A stretch of DNA of 5,749 bases, taken from Pseudomonadota bacterium (GTDB taxonomy: Bacteria > Pseudomonadota > Gammaproteobacteria > Burkholderiales > Nitrosomonadaceae). The translations under genes were made by a program, and so were the position numbers. Where the stretch lies: the NCBI GenBank assembly GCA_018240935.1, contig JAFEEV010000302.1, positions 1 through 5,749 on the forward strand, read 5' to 3'. Positions 1 to 5,626 of the stretch are shown here, in pieces; positions within the stretch are counted from its first letter, which is position 1; each line of letters starts with the position of its first letter. The notes below the pieces were generated by a model, which ran no database searches, had not been told where the DNA came from, and saw nothing but the letters and a program-made list of their open reading frames with translations.

Positions 1-1875
1 ATCTCCCCGTAAAAACGCCACCCTCTCCGGACCACAATTATCCGTAGTACCAGCAGCATTTTTATTGAGGAAAGCTTTTTGTGTAGAGGTTAAATTAGCA
101 TATTCAAACGAAACCCCGTCGCTACTACCTTTTGTAATAATGACACGGGAAGCTGGCACAATTGTTGCCGATGCAAGTGAAACTTGTCCGGCATCCCATT
201 CGGTGGTACCAGGTACTCCGGCAGAGCTAACCGGGATCGATAATAACTGTCCACTCCAATCGCCGCTATTAAATCTTGCTTGGTAAACACGGCCGTTTGT
301 CGTTAATGAATTTGAATTAGTTGCTACCGCTGACGCTGAGCCTGTCCGTGCCACGATAGTTTTAAGCGCACTGGTCAATGCATTGGAAAATGCAACAGGA
401 TCCGAGGCACTAAAGAATTCCCCTCTTCCGTTTACAGCAGCGTGCCACAAATCATCGATCTTTACCGCATCGCCCGATGTCGGATCCGGCCAAGTTGCTG
501 CCCCGGAAGGTAATGCAGTCAATGTACCCGTCACGCCCAAGCCAACGGTAAAAGTTACCAGGTGCTGCCAGAAAGCCGGGTCGTGAGGATTGGTCGGCAC
601 TTTGTTCGATAAATCCGTACGCAAATCATTCTTCCAATATTGCATCGCTGCATCAGCCAATGTATCACTATAAGCATCCGAATAAGGAAGGGCCGGGGTA
701 TAGGTATAAGTTGCCGGAATTGCAGGCGAAGAGTTATTGGTTATGGTGGAACCGGATAAATTATCGGAATTATCCAAACCTGACAAGGAACCTTCGGTCC
801 AGTAGCCATCTGTCATCAAAATATTATAATTCTGCCGGCATTCATGTTGCGTACCGCCAGTAGTGCCGGGTGTCAGACCCCAAGGACCTTTATCATCCGT
901 TCTCTTGAAATAATTGCCTACCGCTAATACTGCTTCCCGCAGTGGTGTGCCTGCTGCTGGAATATCATGGTCATAAAGATTAGTAAAAAAATTTGTTCTA
1001 TCGGTACCGGTAAATTGCCTTACGCCAGTTTTTACGACGGTTGTCGCCACACCGTCGATTGTTGTAGAAGCTTTATTGATAGCAGCAAAACCAACACGCA
1101 TGGTATTTCCTTGTGCTGCAAATGCCCGTCCAATTCCCGCACGAGCCAATAAAATGCGCGAACGATAGTACGTATACCAATTGGCAAAATTCTGAATTTC
1201 TTCGGCATATGTGCAGGTGGGCGCAGCAACACAATCCGTACGATTCGCACCGCCGGTATAGGTAGCGGTAGTGGAAGTAATTTTGACCTCGGTATAGCTA
1301 CTGGCTGCATTGACACTGCCTGAGTTGTATTTGAAATAGACAGCTGGATAGAAAGTTTTGGAACCACTGGAAGATAATGTTCCGTTATTTTGCAACCAGC
1401 GCGCAGTTTGCGTATTGTTAATCGTAAGATTGCGACAGCCGGCCGCGGTATTTAGCGGATTATGGTAAGCACAGGTTGGGCTAGCGTTACTCATCAGCGA
1501 CCCGTCCGCATTACTCCATGGCTGGTATCTTACTGCAGGATCATAATAAATCTTGTTGACATAACTGGAACGCAATGAAGCGGCGTATTTGTTCGCAGGG
1601 TCAAAATCGGCAACATAGTTGCTGTAATCAGCTGCGCCATAAACACTCGATGCACGAGGAAACATGAAGCGCGCGTCTTGAACAATCAAGTCTTCCGGCA
1701 TGATCTCAAAATGCATCGACCCGGAATCATCAAGCGTGAACATGACATTTGGAGAAATGACGCCTCCTAGAAAAAGCGGGATATTGGAAAGCGGGGGCAA
1801 CGCTTGGACGTTATCAGTCAAGATAGCTAGTAAGAAACCAATCACATTCCCTGTTGTAATGCCTATTTTCTTCAT
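1..1875 (-). CDS. pilY1: PilY1, type IV pilus tip adhesin/biogenesis protein (N-terminal 625 residues, 3' end beyond window)
   Basis: PilY1 sits at the tip of type IV pili and, in known systems, promotes pilus extension, adhesion and surface sensing. The frame is open from ATG at 1875 to base 1 with no stop, exactly 625 codons, so the C-terminal part lies off the left edge; full-length family members are usually about 1000-1200 residues. Residues 1-25 form a Sec signal peptide (MKK, hydrophobic core, VQA before LPP). A von Willebrand A fold follows, with a MIDAS motif D49-x-S51-x-S53, the conserved Thr in GTPLREA (T310) and the Asp in MTDGYW (D356). YYDP at 110-113 followed by a PW, and FWQH...FTVGLG further on, are typical of PilY1. 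The fragment ends in CGPERVAFLRGD, the usual entry to the C-terminal beta-propeller. A Shine-Dalgarno AGGGA (1886-1890) lies 10 bases before the start. It is the last minor-pilin operon gene visible here, 26 bases after pilX. Family assignment is firm. Confidence 0.95.
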   Translation of the reverse strand, partial: MKKIGITTGNVIGFLLAILTDNVQALPPLSNIPLFLGGVISPNVMFTLDDSGSMHFEIMPEDLIVQDARFMFPRASSVYGAADYSNYVADFDPANKYAASLRSSYVNKIYYDPAVRYQPWSNADGSLMSNASPTCAYHNPLNTAAGCRNLTINNTQTARWLQNNGTLSSSGSKTFYPAVYFKYNSGSVNAASSYTEVKITSTTATYTGGANRTDCVAAPTCTYAEEIQNFANWYTYYRSRILLARAGIGRAFAAQGNTMRVGFAAINKASTTIDGVATTVVKTGVRQFTGTDRTNFFTNLYDHDIPAAGTPLREAVLAVGNYFKRTDDKGPWGLTPGTTGGTQHECRQNYNILMTDGYWTEGSLSGLDNSDNLSGSTITNNSSPAIPATYTYTPALPYSDAYSDTLADAAMQYWKNDLRTDLSNKVPTNPHDPAFWQHLVTFTVGLGVTGTLTALPSGAATWPDPTSGDAVKIDDLWHAAVNGRGEFFSASDPVAFSNALTSALKTIVARTGSASAVATNSNSLTTNGRVYQARFNSGDWSGQLLSIPVSSAGVPGTTEWDAGQVSLASATIVPASRVIITKGSSDGVSFEYANLTSTQKAFLNKNAAGTTDNCGPERVAFLRGD

Positions 1876-1901
1876 GATCTTTACATCCCTGCGGTTAATA
1901 C

Positions 1902-2474
1902 TTATGGTCTAAAAACTTCTTGTAACCACACGACAGTACCTTGCTTGACTCCTTGAGCCCGAACCGTGATACGGTAGTAATATCGCAAAAAGTTACCTGG
2001 TGGTGTTTTTTGAATCCCCTCGATCAGATAAGTGGGTGCGGGCACACCAGCGGGCAAGGCGGGCGCCGTATATGCAACGCCATTAACTCTGAAAGTATTG
2101 CCGGCAACATAACTAATAGGGCAGGCCGGGCTACAATACGTGGTCCATGAAGGTACGGTCGGCGCATCGATACCGGAGCCGTAATAACAAAATCCGTCGG
2201 TGCAGTTTGTGTCGAACTCACTCATTCCTTCAATTGATCTCGGTGAGTTTGTGGAAGGATCATTATCCCGAATATGATGCTCGGCATAACGCAGCGCCAT
2301 CTCAGCCGCTAGTGTTGCCAGCATGCGATCCCGCAGATTGGCGGACATCCGCTCTTCCACAGTTGCCATTTTTGCAGCCGTTATGCCCAGAAGTGACAGA
2401 ACCAGCAAAAAAATCAAACCCGTCACAAAGACCGCTCCACTCTGCCGCTGATGACGATATGAGTTTCTATTCAT
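1902..2474 (-). CDS. pilX: PilX, type IV pilus minor pilin (GspK-like)
   Basis: This is a 190-residue minor pilin of the PilX family, inner-membrane inserted and assembled into the tip complex with PilV, PilW, FimT and PilY1. The leader is MNRNSYRHQRQSG; PilD would cut after G13, followed by AVFVTGLIFLLVLSLLGITA as the hydrophobic helix. The +5 position is Thr instead of the usual Glu, which matches PilX and the GspK-like tip pseudopilins. Residues 37-66 (ATVEERMSANLRDR...AAEMALRYAE) are the hallmark PilX N-terminal domain. Four cysteines (C91, C96, C114, C118) could form two disulfides. The C-terminus (YYYRITVRAQG...VVWLQEVFRP) matches the usual beta-strand ending of the family. The start ATG overlaps the pilW stop as ATGA and lacks a strong Shine-Dalgarno, so translational coupling is likely. 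The family call is strong; the exact role in this organism is inferred. Confidence 0.93.
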   Translation of the reverse strand: MNRNSYRHQRQSGAVFVTGLIFLLVLSLLGITAAKMATVEERMSANLRDRMLATLAAEMALRYAEHHIRDNDPSTNSPRSIEGMSEFDTNCTDGFCYYGSGIDAPTVPSWTTYCSPACPISYVAGNTFRVNGVAYTAPALPAGVPAPTYLIEGIQKTPPGNFLRYYYRITVRAQGVKQGTVVWLQEVFRP

Positions 2475-3214
2475 GGTGTACCATTGATGCGGTTACGTAA
2501 ATTAAAGGTTGCGGTAAAAGCTCTTCTTAGCCGCCTATCCGATGGAATTGCCGTCGAGGTTCCGCTGCAATCCAGATAATTGCCGGCAGAAACAACATTG
2601 GTCTTTTCCGAGCGAATCAGAACGCAAACGCGCGCAGTAACGACATCACCCCAATCGGCCGGTGATGCGATGTACTGATCAACGGATTGATCACCGTCGT
2701 TGTCCACCCCATAAAGAACTTGCAAATCTTCGACGTTGCTTAATAGCACTTGACCTGATGGCGGCGCTCCCGGCACGGTCGGAGTATCGGAAATCTGACC
2801 GTTACATTGCAATTCGGCGTTAGCGGCATCAATGTTGAAATGATTCTGAATGATCCTGCCCGCAACGGTAACTCCCGTTCCTTCGCAATCGCTATCGCCA
2901 ACTGCGCCCTCATATTGAGTTGTCAGAGTATCGGCCACTCCCGGACCGCCATTGGTACCACTAATGGCGGTGCCCGTGAATTCAACTTTTAAACCTGTAA
3001 ATGGCATTTCCACATGCCCCGCTTGCTTGATACTGCGTCCAATAACTTCCAAGGCGAAACGTCCGCCCTCTTGTACGCGCGCATTATCTTCTTGTTCGCG
3101 GAAAACTTGCCGGCTACTGACAAATACGCTGCCGATAACAAGCAGCAATACCAAACCTATTGTCATTCCAACCATCAATTCAACCAAAGTAAATCCCTGC
3201 TGATTCCTCGGCAT
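2471..3214 (-). CDS. pilW: PilW, type IV pilus minor pilin (pilus assembly protein)
   Basis: This is a PilW-type minor pilin, 247 residues with the start chosen here. The leader MPRNQQG is followed by FTLVELMVGMTIGLVLLLVIG; cleavage is after G7 and Glu is at +5 (E12). The stretch SSRQVFREQEDNARVQEGGRF (about 33-53), rich in charged and Gln residues, is characteristic of PilW. At 168-182 YGVDNDGDQSVDQYI gives a DxDxDxxxD calcium-loop-like segment common in this family. Cysteines are at 110, 137, 197 and 216. The ATG at 3214 is preferred because GAGGA (3221-3225) lies 6 bases upstream and the leader length is typical. The frame stays open to 3292, and an ATG at 3268 overlaps the pilV stop as ATGA with a possible AAGG upstream; that would add 18 residues before MPRNQQG. 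The gene lies between pilV and pilX and overlaps pilX by 4 bases. Confidence 0.93.
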   Translation of the reverse strand: MPRNQQGFTLVELMVGMTIGLVLLLVIGSVFVSSRQVFREQEDNARVQEGGRFALEVIGRSIKQAGHVEMPFTGLKVEFTGTAISGTNGGPGVADTLTTQYEGAVGDSDCEGTGVTVAGRIIQNHFNIDAANAELQCNGQISDTPTVPGAPPSGQVLLSNVEDLQVLYGVDNDGDQSVDQYIASPADWGDVVTARVCVLIRSEKTNVVSAGNYLDCSGTSTAIPSDRRLRRAFTATFNLRNRINGTP

Positions 3215-3220
3215 ATCGTT

Positions 3221-3225
3221 TCCTC
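3221..3225 (-). promoter_or_regulatory. Ribosome binding site deciding the pilW start
   Basis: On the minus strand GAGGA stands 6 bases before the ATG at 3214. It is the clearest Shine-Dalgarno in the window and favours the short-leader start (MPRNQQG) over the upstream in-frame starts at 3268, 3265 and 3292. Confidence 0.6.
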
Positions 3226-3264
3226 GATGACCCGTGAATCTTTTTACGTTGACTGATGAGTTCA

Positions 3265-3774
3265 TCATGGTGCAAACCTTGTGACAAAACAACGTGTATT
3301 CACCTCACCTCCAGGGCAGTTAGGATCAGCCTCGCCATTCATTTCTTTCTCGGCCCACATCAATGTAATTAAATACCCTGCTGCCAAGCTTCCAGTCGCG
3401 GTTCCCACTCCACCGGGGAGTAATCTTGCGTTTGCCGTGTTCCATTGCGCATGGTCATAAGCGGCTATTTGCGCTGGATTGCATGCGCTGGCTCCACAAT
3501 CCGAACTGCTTGGAATGCTCGCTATAAGTCCATCGTATGCACCGGCAGCTACGCCCGCTATATTGGCACGCATACGATCGGCGATATCTTCTGTTTGCTT
3601 GCTGGCTACCGAACGGTAGTACGCGACATTATTGCCACGCGCACCCGACACAACCAATGCCGCCATGCTCAATAAACCAAACGAGACGATTAGAATTGTG
3701 ATCAGCACTTCTATTAAACTGAAACCGTTGGTTCGCATTTGCGTTCTTATTAAAGAAATCCGATCTATCCGCAT
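3265..3774 (-). CDS. pilV: PilV, type IV pilus minor pilin (pilus modification protein)
   Basis: This is a 169-residue PilV-type minor pilin that would be processed by PilD and join the tip-priming complex. The class III cleavage site is TNG17 before FSLIEVLITILIVSFGLLSMAAL; Glu at +5 is E22. After the helix, YYRSVASKQTEDIADRMRAN (52-71) is the conserved PilV segment. Four cysteines (C93, C98, C153, C162) form two close pairs that may be disulfides. The start at 3774 overlaps the fimT stop by 10 bases and has a possible AGG about 9 bases upstream. A second ATG at 3738 would give the very short leader MRTNG and cannot be excluded. The gene ends with TGA at 3267-3265, embedded in an ATGATG string that could couple it to pilW. 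Family membership is firm and the start is moderately certain. Confidence 0.92.
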   Translation of the reverse strand: MRIDRISLIRTQMRTNGFSLIEVLITILIVSFGLLSMAALVVSGARGNNVAYYRSVASKQTEDIADRMRANIAGVAAGAYDGLIASIPSSSDCGASACNPAQIAAYDHAQWNTANARLLPGGVGTATGSLAAGYLITLMWAEKEMNGEADPNCPGGEVNTRCFVTRFAP

Positions 3775-4301
3775 GTTCCGGTACCTGTCTCAGAACGGAA
3801 ACGGCCTTGATTATTTAAGATAATGGCTTTGGAATACGATGCTCCCCGGCTGTCGCATAATGAAAAAGTATCGTTGGATGCCATCGAAAAACCGTTAGCC
3901 GTAAATGTCACCCTTGCCCTCGTTCCTGAAAATGTATTGCCGCTTGTGAAAGCGGCGCCAACTTGCAGAATTTCCTCGCCAGCCTCAACCACTCCATTAC
4001 CATTGGGATCAGAAAAAACCAGCCAACCATTGGACCAGACAGCTCCGCCAGTACAGCTGGTTCCATTGGTACTTGGGCAAACCGTGACGGGGTTGCTGCG
4101 CCGAATGGCTTCGCTTTTTGCTAAGGCCAGTGTGGAAAAGAAGTTATTGCTCTGCATCAGCAGTAAGTTGTCTTGCACAAACGTGCGATAGCTCGGCACA
4201 GCAACTGACAGCAGAATACTCGCCACACTCAGTGTGACGAGTAACTCGATCAAAGTAAAACCATATTGGGATGGCTGGTTGATCAGTTGTCTTCTTCTCA
4301 T
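3765..4301 (-). CDS. fimT: FimT/GspH-type minor pseudopilin (FimU-like)
   Basis: This is the first gene of the minor-pilin cluster, 178 residues from ATG 4301. The leader MRRRQLINQPSQYG is cut after G14, and FTLIELLVTLSVASILLSVAVPSY follows with Glu at +5 (E19). ALAKSEAIRRSNPVTVC (59-75) is the conserved GspH/FimT helix-to-strand segment. SNGWLVFSDPNGNGVVEAGEE (90-110) contains a DxNxNGxxExxE loop close to an EF-hand consensus. Cysteine pairs are C75/C83 and C149/C177. Proteins of this family are minor pilins (FimT, FimU) or the type II secretion pseudopilin GspH; the neighbouring pilV-pilW-pilX-pilY1 decides for type IV pili. FimT of some bacteria binds DNA during uptake, but FimU-like tip assembly is equally possible here. 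The frame opens upstream with TTG at 4343, but that codon has no ribosome site, whereas GGA lies 8 bases before ATG 4301. It overlaps pilV by 10 bases. Confidence 0.9.
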   Translation of the reverse strand: MRRRQLINQPSQYGFTLIELLVTLSVASILLSVAVPSYRTFVQDNLLLMQSNNFFSTLALAKSEAIRRSNPVTVCPSTNGTSCTGGAVWSNGWLVFSDPNGNGVVEAGEEILQVGAAFTSGNTFSGTRARVTFTANGFSMASNDTFSLCDSRGASYSKAIILNNQGRFRSETGTGTCG

Positions 4302-4345
4302 TTGAATATTCCGCGCCAATTTTATAAGCTCATGTACAGTCAACT

Positions 4346-4365
4346 ACCGGCTAAATTTTAGCGGT
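4346..4365. promoter_or_regulatory. Operator-like palindrome upstream of fimT
   Basis: GCTAAA and TTTAGC (4350-4362) form a perfect inverted repeat around one central base. It is extended by ACC on the left and GGT on the right with one unpaired G. The TTTAGC half recurs at 4382-4387. The position, about 45 bases before the fimT ATG, suits a transcription-factor site, but no regulator can be named and chance occurrence in AT-rich DNA is possible. Confidence 0.3.
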
Positions 4366-4372
4366 CATAATT

Positions 4373-4401
4373 TAGACAAACTTTAGCTTTTCAAGCACAA
4401 T
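4373..4401 (+). promoter_or_regulatory. Candidate sigma-70 promoter for thiO
   Basis: TAGACA (4373-4378, 5 of 6 match to TTGACA) is followed after 17 bases by CACAAT (4396-4401, 4 of 6 match to TATAAT). Transcription would begin near 4408 and leave a leader of about 110 bases before thiO. The match is moderate and AT-rich DNA gives such hits by chance. Confidence 0.3.
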
Positions 4402-4517
4402 CTTAACGTTTCATACAATTTATCAATTCAGTACAAAGCATTATTACTCAATTCATATGAAACAAAATTCGCTTTGCCAAGACTTCTTGCTACAGAACAA
4501 CAAGTAATCTGTTCATC

Positions 4518-5618
4518 ATGAAGCAAGACGTCATTATCATCGGCGCGGGAATCATAGGCCTTGCAACCGCAGAGCGCCTTTTGGTCCAAGGTGCTAAAGT
4601 TACCATCCTTGAACGCAACAAAGCTGGGGAAGAAGCATCTTGGGCGGGTGGCGGCATCCTATCGCCGCTTTTTCCCTGGGATTACTCCGCTGCCGTTGCC
4701 CGGCTTGCCGGTTACAGCGCGCGGCAATTTCCGGCTTGGGTTTCAGTTCTATATCAAGCAACCGGCATCGATCCCGAGTACGAAATATCCGGTATGCTCA
4801 TATTGCCGCCGTTTGATGGAGAAACCGCACGACTGTGGTGCTCCGGGCAAGGCATTAGCATGCAACAGCACCCGGCTTACGATATTCACTCAAACAGTGC
4901 CGAAACTCACGTACCGAGGCCACAAGATAACGCCTTATTTCTGCCGGATGTTGCTCAGATCCGTAATCCAAGACTCTTGCGTGCGTTGCGCAGCCGTGTT
5001 GAGTTATTGGGAGGGAAAATCATTGAGAACTGCGCGGTTAATCACCTTAAAACCGCGCATCAACAAATACAAGCCATTGATTCATCGCGCGGTGAATATG
5101 CCGCCGGCTGCTATATCGTCTGCACTGGCGCATGGAGTAAAGAAATGTTGGGAATTCATGCGGCCGGACTGGACATCAGACCGGTCAAAGGGCAAATGCT
5201 GCTATTTAAATTTGACGCGCCGCCAATACGGTCCATTACCGTGCAAAACGGGGTCTATCTCATCCCGCGCCGCGACGGTCATTTACTCATCGGCAGCACT
5301 CTGGAAGATACTGGGTTCGACAAACAAACAACGGCAAGCGCTCGAGATTATCTATTGCAGCATGCTCAAGCCATTTTGCCGGCACTTCGAGGAATGCCGC
5401 TTAAGCAGCACTGGTCAGGACTACGTCCGGCTTCGCCGGAAAATATTCCAGCGATCGGACGGCACCCCGTTATTCGTAATTTACTGATCAACAGCGGTCA
5501 CTTTCGCTACGGCGTCACGATGGCTCCCGCTAGCGCCGAAATCCTGACCAATGAAATCACCGGAGCATCGCAACCGTTTGATACCACCCCCTATCAAGCG
5601 GGGTGGGGCAAGTACTGA
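4518..5618 (+). CDS. thiO: Glycine oxidase ThiO (FAD-dependent)
   Basis: ThiO oxidises glycine with O2 to iminoglycine (dehydroglycine) and H2O2; the imine feeds thiazole synthase ThiG in thiamin biosynthesis. It is a cytosolic flavoprotein of the DAO family. The 366 residues are full length (Bacillus subtilis enzyme 369). The Rossmann motif GAGIIG (G9, G11, G14) ends with acidic E32 for the FAD ribose, then EEASWAGGGILSP (38-50), a ThiO signature. CTGAWS (202-207), PVKGQML (222-228), YLIPRRDG (247-254), GLRPASPENIPAIG (301-314) and GHFRYG (327-332) complete the DAO fold. Y247, R303 and R330 correspond, with a constant shift of one, to Y246, R302 and R329, known substrate-binding residues of the B. 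subtilis enzyme. The ATG at 4518 gives the expected N-terminus, though no clear Shine-Dalgarno precedes it. It is divergent from fimT; no other thi gene is in view. A related amino-acid oxidase is the only real alternative. Confidence 0.92.
   Translation: MKQDVIIIGAGIIGLATAERLLVQGAKVTILERNKAGEEASWAGGGILSPLFPWDYSAAVARLAGYSARQFPAWVSVLYQATGIDPEYEISGMLILPPFDGETARLWCSGQGISMQQHPAYDIHSNSAETHVPRPQDNALFLPDVAQIRNPRLLRALRSRVELLGGKIIENCAVNHLKTAHQQIQAIDSSRGEYAAGCYIVCTGAWSKEMLGIHAAGLDIRPVKGQMLLFKFDAPPIRSITVQNGVYLIPRRDGHLLIGSTLEDTGFDKQTTASARDYLLQHAQAILPALRGMPLKQHWSGLRPASPENIPAIGRHPVIRNLLINSGHFRYGVTMAPASAEILTNEITGASQPFDTTPYQAGWGKY
5584..5606 (+). other. GC-rich hairpin in the last codons of thiO
   Basis: CCACCCC (5584-5590) and GGGGTGG (5600-5606) form a perfect 7-bp stem with a 9-base loop, ending about 10 bases before the thiO stop. 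No T-run follows, so it is not a standard intrinsic terminator; it could slow 3' decay or be incidental. Confidence 0.35.
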
Positions 5619-5626
5619 TTTGCTAA

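Larger units (their letters stand above)
4302..4517. other. Divergent intergenic region between fimT and thiO
   Basis: This AT-rich stretch separates the minus-strand minor-pilin cluster from plus-strand thiO and must hold the start signals for both unless fimT is read from beyond thiO, which its orientation makes unlikely. It shows a palindrome at 4346-4365 and a candidate plus-strand promoter at 4373-4401. No convincing sigma-70 or sigma-54 promoter is visible for the pilin genes: TTGAAA-like and TAAAAT-like hexamers occur on the minus strand but with poor spacing. No thi-box (TPP riboswitch) core is visible before thiO, and no RNA gene is seen. Confidence 0.6.

Noticed and set aside
1032..1367. 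111-codon minus-strand open frame within pilY1
   Set aside because: It is out of frame with the continuous PilY1 translation, which covers the same bases with clear family features.
2147..2500. 117-codon plus-strand open frame over pilX
   Set aside because: It is antisense to a well-supported pilX, with no recognisable motif or ribosome site.
3823..4191. 122-codon plus-strand open frame over fimT
   Set aside because: It is the antisense shadow of fimT; the product shows no domain and the start lacks a ribosome site.
4322..4343. TTGACT and TATAAA on the minus strand as a fimT promoter
   Set aside because: Only 11 bases separate the two hexamers, too few for a sigma-70 promoter; no good alternative pairing was found.
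4302..4343. TTG at 4343 as the fimT start
   Set aside because: No Shine-Dalgarno precedes it and it would make a 28-residue leader; ATG 4301 has GGA at suitable spacing and a usual leader length.
4402..4517. Possible TPP riboswitch in the thiO leader
   Set aside because: The candidate leader is long enough, but the conserved thi-box core (CTGAGA and its partner) is not seen.
4561..5487. Open frame of 308 codons on the plus strand inside thiO
   Set aside because: It lies in another frame of a well-supported flavoenzyme gene, its product is rich in Arg, Lys and Cys with no family motif, and it has no ribosome site. It is best read as a shadow of thiO codon use.
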